64,000 nucleotides of DNA. It comes from Parafannyhessea umbonata (GTDB lineage: Bacteria; Actinomycetota; Coriobacteriia; Coriobacteriales; Atopobiaceae). The notes under the pieces were generated by a model. It was given only the letters and a program-made list of their open reading frames with translations. It was not told the origin of the DNA and searched no databases. The stretch spans positions 310,001-374,000 of the forward strand of contig NZ_JABAGR010000001.1 in assembly GCF_012844235.1 (NCBI RefSeq), given 5' to 3'. Position numbers and translations under genes: made by a program. Of the stretch, positions 33,596 through 42,760 are shown in pieces. Numbering within the stretch: the stretch's first letter is position 1; each line of letters opens with the position of its first letter.

Positions 33596-34528
33596 ATGTT
33601 CTGGTCACTCGTGAGCCTCCTGGCGCTCGCCCTCGTGGTGAGGGGGATCGTGTTCGCGGTCAGGTGGTTTGTGGCCTGGCTTGGCCGCGGCAAGCCCATC
33701 CAGCGCGCGGCGGAGGACCGCGAGCTGCCCCGGGAGGTTCGCGACGCGGCGCGGGAGCTGGACTACTACTACCGCCTGAAGGGCTACCGCGAGCTCATAG
33801 GCAAGCCGCTGAAGCTGTCCAGGGCCCAGCTGCACCTGCTTGCGCAGCGCGAGCGGGTCGTTCGCGACGACCGCGTGGACCACATGCGCATTGGCTGGTA
33901 CCAAGTGGTCATCCTGTTCGTCGTCGGCTCCGTGGGCGGGCTCTTGCTCGAGCAGCTGTGGATGTTCGCGACGCTTGGGCTCACGGAGGGGCGCTACGGC
34001 CTGGTATGGGGGCCCTTCTCGCCGCTCTACGGCGTGGGCGCCGTGCTGCTGACGCTGATATCGCTCAAGCTGCGCCGCAAGAAGGCGAAGTGGTGGATGA
34101 TCTTTTTGGTGTCCATGGTCGTGGGCGGCCTGCTTGAGCAGCTGACCGGCTGGGGCATGGAGACGTTCATGGGCGCGGTGTCGTGGGACTACACGACCGT
34201 CCCCGGCTGCATCACGAAGTGGGTGGCGTGGCCGTTCCTGTTCTTCTGGGGCGCGCTGGGGCTTGTCTGGGCAAACGTGATCACGCCGTGGCTTCTGGGG
34301 CTCATTGGCGAGCCCACCACGCGCCGCCAGGTGATCTTCGTGCTGATACTTGCGGCGTACCTGTCGCTGGACGTGTTCATGACGCTGGCATGCTTCACGA
34401 GGCGCGCGGAGCGGGACCAGGGCATTCCGCCGAAGAACCAGTTCGAGGCGTGGGTGGACAAGAACTTCTCGAACCAGTTCATGTCTCACCGCTTCGAGAA
34501 CATGGTGATCGAGGGGCACGGCAAGTAG
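33596..34528 (+). CDS. ABC_trans_CmpB-family membrane protein
   Basis: A 310-residue membrane protein resembling the 'putative ABC transporter permease' family (CmpB type). One N-terminal helix is followed by a basic cytoplasmic segment, then about five helices carrying the family pattern GGLLLEQLW, YGLVWGPFSPLYGVGAVLL, GGLLEQLTGW and the W-D-Y segment VSWDYTTVPGCI. The function is unknown; it is the last gene of the operon that starts at 29928 and may modify or tether the ABC complex. Confidence 0.75.
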   Translation: MFWSLVSLLALALVVRGIVFAVRWFVAWLGRGKPIQRAAEDRELPREVRDAARELDYYYRLKGYRELIGKPLKLSRAQLHLLAQRERVVRDDRVDHMRIGWYQVVILFVVGSVGGLLLEQLWMFATLGLTEGRYGLVWGPFSPLYGVGAVLLTLISLKLRRKKAKWWMIFLVSMVVGGLLEQLTGWGMETFMGAVSWDYTTVPGCITKWVAWPFLFFWGALGLVWANVITPWLLGLIGEPTTRRQVIFVLILAAYLSLDVFMTLACFTRRAERDQGIPPKNQFEAWVDKNFSNQFMSHRFENMVIEGHGK

Positions 34529-34777
34529 GCCCGCGACGGCCGGCGGCATGGGTGCGTTGCGGGGGTGGCGTGGGGCCGGATGCGCCAAGACATGCCAAGC
34601 AGGCTGTTTCAGCGGGCGTACAGCTATGTGCGTCCGCGTTTCATACGTGGGCATCGGCGAGCGGGCGCGCGGCGGCCCGCACGCGCTTATGGGTACCATA
34701 GCCATGCGGGTGGCGTCCACGCGGACGCCCTGCCCTCCGCGATGCGGCGGGGCCACCCGCGCGACGAAGGGATTGTC

Positions 34778-35449
34778 ATGCGTGTACTGCTTGCGGAGGA
34801 CAACGTGCGGCTGGCCCGTGCGACCGAGGTGATCCTGGAGAAGAACGGCCTTGCCGTGGAGGTGGCCCACGACGGCCTGGAGGCGCTCGACGCGCTCGAC
34901 CGCGGGTACTTTGACGTCGCCGTGCTGGACATCATGATGCCGGGGCTGGACGGCCTCGAGGTGCTGCGACGCGTCCGTGCGGAGGGCAACGACGTTCCCG
35001 TGATACTGCTGACCGCGAAGACGCAGGTGGACGACAAGGTCGCCGGCCTGGCTGAAGGCGCGGACGACTACATCACGAAGCCGTACGACAGCCGCGAGCT
35101 CGTGGCGCGCATACGCGCCGCCGCTCGGCACAGGTCCGGGGCGTCGTCGAAGGTGCGCTTTGGCGACCTGGTGATAGAGGAGGACTCCTCCACGCTGACC
35201 ACGCGGACGGCCTCCCTGGGCGTGAACCAGCGCGAGGCCCAGATGGCTGCGCTTCTGGCGCACGCGGGCGGGAAGGCCGTGGACACGGACTGGCTGAGGG
35301 AGCGCGTATGGGACGGCGAGGCGCTCGATGGCGAGGTGGAGCTGTACGCGAGCTACCTGAACGGCAAGCTCGACGCGCTGGGCTCGTGCGTGAAGGTGGA
35401 GGGCTCGGACCGCGACGGCTGGAGGATGGTCGAGACCGTTGGAGCGTAG
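34778..35449 (+). CDS. OmpR-like response regulator
   Basis: A 223-residue response regulator. The receiver domain has Asp in VAVLDIMMPGLDG, conserved LLTAKTQ and KPYDSREL. The DNA-binding domain is a winged helix, but with a modified core (LGVNQREAQMAALLAHAGGKAVD) and a short wing. The ATG at 34778 begins the receiver directly. It overlaps the kinase gene (TTG at 35439), so both are made in one operon. Confidence 0.88.
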   Translation: MRVLLAEDNVRLARATEVILEKNGLAVEVAHDGLEALDALDRGYFDVAVLDIMMPGLDGLEVLRRVRAEGNDVPVILLTAKTQVDDKVAGLAEGADDYITKPYDSRELVARIRAAARHRSGASSKVRFGDLVIEEDSSTLTTRTASLGVNQREAQMAALLAHAGGKAVDTDWLRERVWDGEALDGEVELYASYLNGKLDALGSCVKVEGSDRDGWRMVETVGA

Positions 35450-36710
35450 GCTGCGCATACAGCTGACGCTGAGCGTGCTCGCCTCTCTTGTGGTGCTGCT
35501 GGGCGTCATGTTCCTGGGGACGTACATGACGCGCCGCGCCCAGGTGGACGCGGACGCGGACAAGTCGATCGACACCATCGTCGAGGAGGGGGGAGAGCTC
35601 CCGAAGGACCCCTCCAGGTATTCGAACAGCACGATCGAGGGCTTCTACGAGATGCGCTACCTGGTGGCGCGCGTGGCGTCCGACGGGACGCTGGTGGAGA
35701 CGAACCTCGACCACGTAGCGACCATCGACGAGGACGAGGCGCGGGCCATGGTGGGGCGCGCGCTCGCGCATGGCACCGACCGGGGCTATGTGGGGAGGTT
35801 CCGCTACGGCGTGAGGGCCGAGAAGGACGGGACAAAGGTCGTGGTCCTTCTCGACCGCACGAGGCAGCTGGAGACCCTGAGCGCGAGCATCGCGTCCGAG
35901 CTGCGGATCTATGGCGCGGGCGTCGTGGTGGTGACCGTGATCTTTTTGCTGCTGTCGAAGCGGATCGTGCAGCCCATCGTGCGCGCGCACGAGAGCCAGC
36001 GGCAGTTTGTGATAGACGCGGGGCACGACCTGCGCACGCCGCTCTCCATCATCAGCGCGGACGCGGACGTCCTGGCGATGGACGTGGGTAAGAGCGAGTG
36101 GATCGACGACATCAAGAGCCAGGTGGACGTCATGAGTGGGCTGACGGAGAGCCTGATCGTGCTCTCGCGCGCGTCGACCGAGAACGAGCGCGGCGCCGGC
36201 GTGGTGAACCTTTCCGACGTGGTGTCCCGGGAGGCGCGCGGCTTCAAGTCGAGGACGCTGACGGAGGACCACCCGCTGGCAAGCGACGTGTGCGGCGGCA
36301 TCTACGTGCGGGGCAACGAGCAGTACCTGCAGCGCATGGTCGGTGCGCTCATCGACAACGCGCTGAAGTACTCCGTGGACGGCGGCGCCATCGAGGTGCG
36401 GCTCGAGCGGCGCCTGCACCAGGCGGAGCTGAGCGTGAGGAACGCCACCGAGGGGGTGGACCCGAAGGAGGTTGGCCGCTGGTTTGGGAGGTTCTACCAG
36501 TCCGACAGGGCCAGGACCCACGAGGCGGGCGGCTATGGGATCGGGCTCTCGATGGTGGAGGCCGTGGCCCGGGCGCACGGCGGCAAGGTGCACGCGGAGG
36601 CCGAGGCGGACGGAGGCTCCGTCACGATGACCGTGACGCTGCCGACGACGCGAGACCCCACGCAGCGCGCGTGGAGGCACGAGACCGAGGGAGGTAGCGA
36701 TGAGCGCTGA
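35439..36710 (+). CDS. Sensor histidine kinase
   Basis: 423 residues from a TTG start at 35439. Two membrane helices (about 10-30 and 155-175) enclose a 120-residue extracytoplasmic sensor. The H-box is IDAGHDLRTPLSIISA, the N-box LIDNALKYSVDG, and the G box GYGIGLSMVEAVARAHGG. It pairs with the response regulator upstream. The stimulus is unknown. Near 35817-35853 inverse GAGAAGGAC/GTCCTTCTC copies flank 15 bases, as another partial pair of the recurrent motif. Confidence 0.88.
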   Translation: MERRLRIQLTLSVLASLVVLLGVMFLGTYMTRRAQVDADADKSIDTIVEEGGELPKDPSRYSNSTIEGFYEMRYLVARVASDGTLVETNLDHVATIDEDEARAMVGRALAHGTDRGYVGRFRYGVRAEKDGTKVVVLLDRTRQLETLSASIASELRIYGAGVVVVTVIFLLLSKRIVQPIVRAHESQRQFVIDAGHDLRTPLSIISADADVLAMDVGKSEWIDDIKSQVDVMSGLTESLIVLSRASTENERGAGVVNLSDVVSREARGFKSRTLTEDHPLASDVCGGIYVRGNEQYLQRMVGALIDNALKYSVDGGAIEVRLERRLHQAELSVRNATEGVDPKEVGRWFGRFYQSDRARTHEAGGYGIGLSMVEAVARAHGGKVHAEAEADGGSVTMTVTLPTTRDPTQRAWRHETEGGSDER

Positions 36711-37371
36711 CGAGAAGGGCGCCGCCGGCCGCGTGCTGGCGGGCAGGTGCCATGCGGAGAGCGAGGCCGAGCTGGAGAGCTTCTATGGGAAGGACCTGCC
36801 GCGGCTGCGGGAGGGGCTCGAGCAGCTGAACGACCTGGCCGAGGGCTTTGCCTGCACGGAGGGCAACTCCGACGACCTGAAGCCCGTGGTGTACTACACC
36901 TCTCGCATCAAGTCGCCGGAGAGCCTGGTGGATAAGGTGCGGCGCAAGGGTGGCGACGGATCGTCGCTTGCCGCGGCGATCGACGCGGGCGTGCAGGACA
37001 TCCTGGGCCTGAGGATCATCTGCGCGTTTGAGGACGACGTGTATGCCGCGGTGCGCTGGATCGAGAGCCAGCCCGAGGTCGAGGTGCTGCGCACGAAGGA
37101 CTACATAAAGAACCCGAAGCCGAACGGCTACCGGAGCTATCACATGAACGTGAGGTTTACGAGCGGGGCTGCGGCGTTTCTCCCCTCGTGCGAGATCCAG
37201 ATCCGCACCGTCGCCACGGACTTCTGGGCGACGCTCGAGCACAAGATGAAGTACAAGAAGTCCGTGAAGAACCAGGCGCTGCTCACGCAGGAGCTGAAGC
37301 GCTGTGCGGACGAGATCGCGAGCGTGGACCTGGACATGCAGACGCTGCGCGACGCCATAAGGCGGGCGTAG
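36700..37371 (+). CDS. Small alarmone synthetase (RelA/SpoT nucleotidyltransferase domain)
   Basis: A 223-residue (p)ppGpp synthetase of the RelQ/YjbM class, containing only the synthetase domain. Motifs: YYTSRIKSPESLVDKV, the DILGLRIICAFEDD metal-binding strand, KDYIKNPKPNGYRSYH, and CEIQIRTVATDFW with EHKMKYKK. It transfers pyrophosphate from ATP to GDP/GTP. Its start overlaps the histidine kinase end by 11 bases, so alarmone synthesis is coupled to this two-component system. It has no hydrolase domain, TGS or ACT domain. Confidence 0.9.
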   Translation: MSADEKGAAGRVLAGRCHAESEAELESFYGKDLPRLREGLEQLNDLAEGFACTEGNSDDLKPVVYYTSRIKSPESLVDKVRRKGGDGSSLAAAIDAGVQDILGLRIICAFEDDVYAAVRWIESQPEVEVLRTKDYIKNPKPNGYRSYHMNVRFTSGAAAFLPSCEIQIRTVATDFWATLEHKMKYKKSVKNQALLTQELKRCADEIASVDLDMQTLRDAIRRA

Positions 37372-37390
37372 GGGCGGGGCGTCTGGCGGC

Positions 37391-39439
37391 CTACCGACCC
37401 TGGCGCCTGCCGGGATGACGACCGCGGGAGGCGTACGTGCCGTTGCCATGCGGCGTGGGGGTGCCGCCGCGGGTGCCTTTGCCGTGCCCGCCGCCTGGCG
37501 TGCTGCCTGCGTGGGCCGAGGGACGTCCCTTGCCCTTGCCGCCTCCCTGTGCGCCACCCCTGCCGGCGGCCTTGCCGCCGCGCCCGCCGGACCCACTGCC
37601 CTTGCCGTGGCGCCTGCCGCCGGGGGCGTCGTCCTTGCTGTGCCACGGGCCGTCCGGGCGCACCAGGCACTTGGGGCCGTAGCCAATGAGGTCCTCGCGG
37701 TGGGCCTTGTGCAGGGCCTCCACCACCAGGTCGTAGTTCTTGGGGTTGCGGTACTGGATCAGCGCGCGCTGCATGGCCTTCTCGTGCGGGTTGGTGGGAC
37801 AGTAGACCGGCTCCATGGTGCGCGGGTCCACGCCGGTATAGAAGATGCAGGTGGACACCGTGGACGGCGTGGGATAGAAGTCGCTTACCTGCTCGGGGTT
37901 GTAGCCGAGGTCTCGGCAGAACTCCGCGAGCCTCACGGCCTCGCGCATGGTGGAGCCCGGGTGGCTGCTCATGAGGTAGGGCAGCACGTACTGCTCCTTC
38001 CCGGCCTGGCGGCTGTACTTCTCGAACTCCTTGCAGAAGTCCTCGTACATGTGGTTGTGGGGCTTGCCCATGATCTCGAGCACCTGGTCCGAGATGTGCT
38101 CGGGGGCAAGGCGCAGCTGGCCGGAGGTGTGGTACTCCGCAAGCTCCTTGATGAAGGTGTGGTCGGGGTCGAGCATGGCGTAATCGAAGCGGATGCCGCT
38201 GCGGATGAAGACCTTCTTGACGCCGGGGACGGCGCGCAGCTCTCGCAGGAGCTGGACCAGGTCCTCGTGGGTGACGCGGAGGTTGGGGCAGGGCTCGGGC
38301 GCAAGGCAGCGCCGGTTGGGGCAGGCGCCGTGCCTCAGCTGCTTCTGGCACGCGGGGATGCGGAAGTCAGCCGTGGGGCCCGATAGGTCGTTGATGTAGC
38401 CCTTGAAGTCCGGGTCCTGGGTCATTAGGCGCGCCTCGCGCAGGATGGACTCGTGGCTGCGGCTCTGGATGATGCGGCCCTCGTGGAAGTTGAGCGCGCA
38501 GAAGCTGCACTGTCCCAGGCAGCCGCGGTTGTTCGCGATGGAGAACTTGACCTCCTTGATGGCGGGGACGCCGCCGGCGGCCTCGTACATGGGGTGGTAG
38601 GTCCGCTCGTACGGGAGCTCGTACGTCTCGTCCATCTGCTGGGTGGTGAGCGGCATGGTCGGCGGGTTCTGCACCACGTATACGTTGTGGGGGTACTCCT
38701 CCACCAGGGTGCGCGCGCTGAACGGGTCCAGGTTCTTGCCCTGCGTGCCAAAGCTGCGCGCGTACGCCAGCCTGTCCGCCTGCATCTGGTCCCAGGTGGG
38801 AAGCATGAGCGGCCGGTCCACGTCCTTGATGCTGCGCGTCCGGTACACGGTGCCGTGGATCCACGTGACCTGGCTCACGGGCAGGCCGGAGTCGAGCGCG
38901 TCTGCCACCTCGACCACTGACAGCTCGCCCATGCCGTAGATCAGCAGGTCGGCGCCGCTGTCGAGCAGGATGGAGCGCTTGAGCGAGTCGCTCCAGTAGT
39001 CGTAGTGGGCAAGGCGCCGAAGCGACGCCTCGATGCCGCCCAGCACGATGGGCACGTGGCGGTACACGCGCCTGATGAGGTTGGAGTACACCACGGTGGC
39101 GTGGTCCGGGCGCAGGCCCATCTTGCCGCCGGGGGAGTAGAAGTCCGTGGAGCGCCGCCGCTTTGCCACGGTGTAGTGGTTGACCATGGAGTCCATGTTG
39201 CCGGAGGACACCAGAAACGCCAGGCGCGGCTGGCCCAGTGCCTGCACGCTCGCGGGGTCGCGCCAGTCCGGCTGGCAGATGACGCCCACCTTGTAGCCGT
39301 GCGCCTCCAGCGTGCGCGTGATGATGGCCATGCCAAACGACGAGTGGTCCACGTAGGCGTCGCCGCACACGAACACGAAGTCGCACTGGTCCCAGCCGCG
39401 CTCGGCCATGTCCTGCTTGTTTACGGGAAGAAAGCTCAT
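37391..39439 (-). CDS. YgiQ-family radical SAM protein
   Basis: 682 residues from the ATG at 39439 (AAGGAG upstream). It starts with the B12-binding-like N-terminal region, then the radical SAM cluster motif RGCLGQCSFCALNFHEGR near residue 340, and the DUF3362-type C-terminal region (NPQVSDFYPTPSTVSTC-like segment). The last 100 residues form a long Gly/Arg/Lys/Ser tail (GSGGRGGKAAGRGG), probably disordered and nucleic acid-binding. YgiQ proteins are widespread in anaerobes; their reaction is unknown. It is transcribed away from the copper cluster. Confidence 0.9.
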   Translation of the reverse strand: MSFLPVNKQDMAERGWDQCDFVFVCGDAYVDHSSFGMAIITRTLEAHGYKVGVICQPDWRDPASVQALGQPRLAFLVSSGNMDSMVNHYTVAKRRRSTDFYSPGGKMGLRPDHATVVYSNLIRRVYRHVPIVLGGIEASLRRLAHYDYWSDSLKRSILLDSGADLLIYGMGELSVVEVADALDSGLPVSQVTWIHGTVYRTRSIKDVDRPLMLPTWDQMQADRLAYARSFGTQGKNLDPFSARTLVEEYPHNVYVVQNPPTMPLTTQQMDETYELPYERTYHPMYEAAGGVPAIKEVKFSIANNRGCLGQCSFCALNFHEGRIIQSRSHESILREARLMTQDPDFKGYINDLSGPTADFRIPACQKQLRHGACPNRRCLAPEPCPNLRVTHEDLVQLLRELRAVPGVKKVFIRSGIRFDYAMLDPDHTFIKELAEYHTSGQLRLAPEHISDQVLEIMGKPHNHMYEDFCKEFEKYSRQAGKEQYVLPYLMSSHPGSTMREAVRLAEFCRDLGYNPEQVSDFYPTPSTVSTCIFYTGVDPRTMEPVYCPTNPHEKAMQRALIQYRNPKNYDLVVEALHKAHREDLIGYGPKCLVRPDGPWHSKDDAPGGRRHGKGSGSGGRGGKAAGRGGAQGGGKGKGRPSAHAGSTPGGGHGKGTRGGTPTPHGNGTYASRGRHPGRRQGR

Positions 39440-39611
39440 GCGTCGCTCCTTTTGCGTGCCGGTGCTTGCGGTGCTGGTGCGTGTGCGCAGGCCACCGCGC
39501 GGCAGACTGCTGCAACAGATTATACGGTTCGCCGCGCCCGGCCCTGCGCGACGGCATGCGGTCGATGTGTGCGGCGTGTGTGGGCAGAGGGCCTCCCGTC
39601 CCTCTCTCCCA

Positions 39612-39671
39612 TTGACAGGTACCCCATGGGGGTATAGGCTCACTGCAGTGAGAGGAACCCCCTGGGGGTAT
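39612..39671. promoter_or_regulatory. CsoR operator region: two copper boxes around a palindrome
   Basis: TTGACA at 39612-39617 is followed by the box TACCCCATGGGGGTA (39620-39634) and, 37 bases on, by ACCCCCTGGGGGTA (39657-39670). Both match the CsoR consensus (A-C-rich half facing G-T-rich half). The perfect 14-base palindrome CTCACTGCAGTGAG (39639-39652) lies midway between them. It controls csoR-copA. Confidence 0.75.
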
Positions 39672-39700
39672 GTGGCCCTGGGGCCGGAAGGGAGGCCGCC

Positions 39701-40108
39701 ATGGCACGGGACAAGGGGAGCGCGCGGGCAAGGTGCGACGCGCATGGTGCGCCGGGCGAGAAGGACGCGCCCGCCACGGCCGCGGCCGCGCCGTGCGGCT
39801 GCTGCGCGTCTGGCGCCGCGACGCCGGCCCACAAGCACACGCCGCGCTCGGAAGAGCTGAAGAAGAGCGTGACCTGCAGGCTGAACCGCGCGATCGGCCA
39901 GCTGAACGGGGTCAAGGCCATGATCGAGGACGACAGGTACTGCGGCGACGTGCTGACGCAGCTTGCGGCGGCGGAGAGCGCCGTCAAGGCCGTGAGCCGC
40001 ATGGTCATGCGCGACCACCTTGAGACCTGCGTGGTCGAGAGGATCCAACAGGGCGACACGGAGGTCGTCGACGAGGTAATGGACCTGCTGAGGAAGTTTG
40101 GGGCGTAG
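39701..40108 (+). CDS. csoR: CsoR-family copper-sensing repressor
   Basis: 135 residues. The DUF156 domain starts near residue 50 and has the CsoR copper-binding pattern Cys81, His106 and Cys110 (spacings 25 and 4, as in CsoR), so copper sensing is well supported. Without copper it would repress csoR-copA through the boxes upstream. The N-terminal 50 residues hold an unusual Cys/His-rich part (CGCC and HKH) and one copy of the recurrent 13-mer (39754-39766). ATG 39701 has GGAAGGGAGG upstream. Confidence 0.92.
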   Translation: MARDKGSARARCDAHGAPGEKDAPATAAAAPCGCCASGAATPAHKHTPRSEELKKSVTCRLNRAIGQLNGVKAMIEDDRYCGDVLTQLAAAESAVKAVSRMVMRDHLETCVVERIQQGDTEVVDEVMDLLRKFGA

Positions 40109-40141
40109 GCGCAGGCGCGCCGGCGCCCGGGGAGGTGCAAG

Positions 40142-42760
40142 ATGACAAGCCGGGAGGCCCGCGAGACGTTTGACGTCACGGGCATGACGTGCGCCGCATG
40201 CGAGGCGCGCGTGCAGAAGTCGGCGGCAGGCGTGAGGGGCGTGAGCGAGGCGAGCGTCAACCTGCTGAAGAACTCGATGGAGATCGCGTACGACGGGCGG
40301 CCGCAGACGCTGGACGCCGTGGTGGCGGCCGTGAAGAAGGCCGGCTACGGCGCCGAGCCCCGAAGCCGTGCCGCCGCCGCGGACGGGCGTCCCGCGGCGT
40401 TTGTGGACCCGCAGGTGAGCGCCAGAAAGGCGATCGAGGCGAAGCGGCGCCAGCTCCTGTGGTCGCTCGCGTTTGGGGTGCCGCTGTTCTACCTGGCCAT
40501 GGGCCCCATGCTCGGCTGGCCGGAGGTGCCGGCGCTCGCGGGCATGCGCGGCATGATGGCGTCCGCGGTGACGCAGCTCATGCTGGCCATGTGCGTCATG
40601 TTCGCGAACCGCGGCTACTTCGTGCGCGGGTTCAGGACGCTGGCGCACCTCTCGCCCAACATGGACTCGCTCATCGCCATAGGCTCGGCCGCGAGCTTTG
40701 GCTACAGCGTCGTGGGCGTGTACCAGATGGCGCTCGCGCTTGGCCGCATGGACATGGCCGCGGCGCACCACGCCATGATGGGCAGCCTGTACTTTGACTC
40801 CGCGGGCACGATCCTGGTGCTCATCACGCTGGGCAAGTACTTCGAGGCGCGCGCGAAGGGCAAGACCACGAGCTCCATATCCGCGCTCATGAACCTCGCC
40901 CCGAAGACGGCGACCGTGCTGCGCGACGGCCGCGAGCAGAGCGTCTCAACCGACGAGGTGCGCGTGGGCGACGTGCTGGTGGTGCGGGCCGGCGAGTCCG
41001 TGCCGGTGGACGGCGTGGTGCGCGAGGGCTCGGCCTCCGTGGACGAGTCCGCGATCACGGGCGAGCCCGTTCCCGCCGAGAAGGGCGTGGGCGACCGCGT
41101 GACGGGCGCCACGGTGTCGCGGCGCGGCTGGTTCACGATGGAGGCCACGGCCGTCGGCGCCGACACGACGCTCGCGAACATCATCCGCCTCGTGGACGAG
41201 GCCACCAGCTCCAAGGCGCCCATCGAGCGCCAGGCGGACCGCATCGCGGGCGTGTTCGTGCCCGTGGTCATCGCGATCGCGGCCGTGACGCTGGTGGGGT
41301 GGCTCGCGTTTCTCGCCCCGGGCGACTTCGCCGTCGCGTTCAACCACGCGGTGTCCGTGCTGGTGATCAGCTGCCCGTGCGCGCTTGGCCTGGCCACGCC
41401 CACGGCCATCATGGTCGGCACGGAGCGCGGCGCGAGGGAGGGCGTCCTCATCAAGAGCGCGGAGGCGCTGGAGGTCGCGGGCTCGCTCGACACCGTGGTG
41501 CTGGACAAGACCGGCACCGTGACGGAGGGCGCACCCAAGGTGACGGACGTCGTGCCCGTGGCGCCGGCGGGCGAGAAGGACCTGCTCCGCCTGGCCGCGG
41601 CGCTGGAGCGCAAGAGCGAGCACCCGCTGGCCCAGGCGGTGTGCGACTACGTGGACGAGGCGGCGCCGGGTGTGGACGCCTCGGCGCGCGTGGACGGCTT
41701 CACGCAGGTGGCCGGCGGCGGCATCAAGGCCACGGTCGACGGCAGGCCCGCGCTTGCGGGCAACGCCCGCCTCATGGCGGCGGAGGGCGTGGACCTGGGC
41801 GACCTTGCGGCGCAGGCGCAGGAGCTTGCGGCCGCGGCGAAGACGCCGCTGTTCTTTGCGGCGGGCGGTCGCGTGCTGGGCATGGTAGCCGTGGCGGACG
41901 TGGTGAAGCCCACCTCCGCGGCCGCGGTCGCACGCCTGCGCGCCATGGGCGTGCGCACCGTGATGCTCACGGGCGACCAGGAGGCCACGGCCCGCGCGGT
42001 GGCGTCCCAGGTGGGCGTGGACGAGGTCATAGCCGGCGTCCTGCCCGACCAGAAGGAGCGCCACGTGCACGACCTGCAGCGCGACGGCCACAAGGTCGCG
42101 ATGGTGGGCGACGGCATCAACGACGCGCCGGCGCTTGCCCGCGCGGACGTGGGCATCGCCATCGGCGCCGGCACGGACGTGGCCATTGGCTCGGCGGACG
42201 TGGTGCTCATGCGCTCTGACCCGGCGGACGTGGCCACGGCCATAGAGCTCAGCCGCGCCACGATGCGCGACATCAGGCAGAACCTGTTCTGGGCGCTGTT
42301 CTACAACGCCGTGTGCATCCCCGTGGCGATGGGTGCGCTCACGCCCGTGGGCGTCACGCTCAACCCCATGGTGGGCGCCGCCGCCATGGGCTTCAGCTCC
42401 GTGTTCGTGGTGTCGAACGCGCTCAGGCTCTTTGCGTGGAAGCCCCGCGGACGTGCCGCCGCGGCCTCCGCGAAGGATGGCGTGAAGGTTCGAAAGGAAG
42501 GGTCCCCGGCACAAGGCGCCGGGGCAGACAAGAAGGGAAGTGCCCCCATGGCAAGCAAGACGCTCGATATCGAAGGCATGATGTGCGACCACTGCGTCGC
42601 GCATGTGACGCAGGCGCTCGAGGGCGTGCGTGGCGTGAAGAACGTGCACGTGTCGCTGGACGAGAAGAGCGCCACCCTGGACGCAGGCCCGCTCGTGAGC
42701 GACAAGAAGCTCTCGAAGGCCGTTGAGGAGGCCGGGTACAAGGTGGTCGGCATCCGCTAG
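40142..42760 (+). CDS. copA: Copper-exporting P-type ATPase with N- and C-terminal HMA domains
   Basis: 872 residues. The N-terminal metal-binding domain has GMTCAAC (14-20); the membrane CPC motif is [11 protein letters not shown], the phosphorylation loop [11 protein letters not shown]-type EHPLAQAV and the hinge [12 protein letters not shown]. After the last helix, a 35-residue linker joins a second HMA domain (GMMCDHC) at the C-terminus, resembling a CopZ chaperone. This second domain has an internal ATG at 42548 with GAAGGGA 9 bases upstream, so it might also be made alone. The ATPase contains one 13-mer copy (41569-41581). It is tail-to-tail with fbp, overlapping by CTAG. Confidence 0.93.
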   Translation: MTSREARETFDVTGMTCAACEARVQKSAAGVRGVSEASVNLLKNSMEIAYDGRPQTLDAVVAAVKKAGYGAEPRSRAAAADGRPAAFVDPQVSARKAIEAKRRQLLWSLAFGVPLFYLAMGPMLGWPEVPALAGMRGMMASAVTQLMLAMCVMFANRGYFVRGFRTLAHLSPNMDSLIAIGSAASFGYSVVGVYQMALALGRMDMAAAHHAMMGSLYFDSAGTILVLITLGKYFEARAKGKTTSSISALMNLAPKTATVLRDGREQSVSTDEVRVGDVLVVRAGESVPVDGVVREGSASVDESAITGEPVPAEKGVGDRVTGATVSRRGWFTMEATAVGADTTLANIIRLVDEATSSKAPIERQADRIAGVFVPVVIAIAAVTLVGWLAFLAPGDFAVAFNHAVSVLVISCPCALGLATPTAIMVGTERGAREGVLIKSAEALEVAGSLDTVVLDKTGTVTEGAPKVTDVVPVAPAGEKDLLRLAAALERKSEHPLAQAVCDYVDEAAPGVDASARVDGFTQVAGGGIKATVDGRPALAGNARLMAAEGVDLGDLAAQAQELAAAAKTPLFFAAGGRVLGMVAVADVVKPTSAAAVARLRAMGVRTVMLTGDQEATARAVASQVGVDEVIAGVLPDQKERHVHDLQRDGHKVAMVGDGINDAPALARADVGIAIGAGTDVAIGSADVVLMRSDPADVATAIELSRATMRDIRQNLFWALFYNAVCIPVAMGALTPVGVTLNPMVGAAAMGFSSVFVVSNALRLFAWKPRGRAAAASAKDGVKVRKEGSPAQGAGADKKGSAPMASKTLDIEGMMCDHCVAHVTQALEGVRGVKNVHVSLDEKSATLDAGPLVSDKKLSKAVEEAGYKVVGIR
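42548..42760 (+). CDS. Possible CopZ-like copper chaperone from an internal start (nested in copA)
   Basis: The last 70 residues of CopA, beginning [16 protein letters not shown], form one complete HMA (CopZ-like) domain. An in-frame ATG at 42548 is preceded by GAAGGGA at a 9-base spacing. It could be made independently as a chaperone that feeds copper to CopA; E. coli makes CopA(Z) by a frameshift instead. Independent translation is inferred. Confidence 0.4.
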   Translation: MASKTLDIEGMMCDHCVAHVTQALEGVRGVKNVHVSLDEKSATLDAGPLVSDKKLSKAVEEAGYKVVGIR

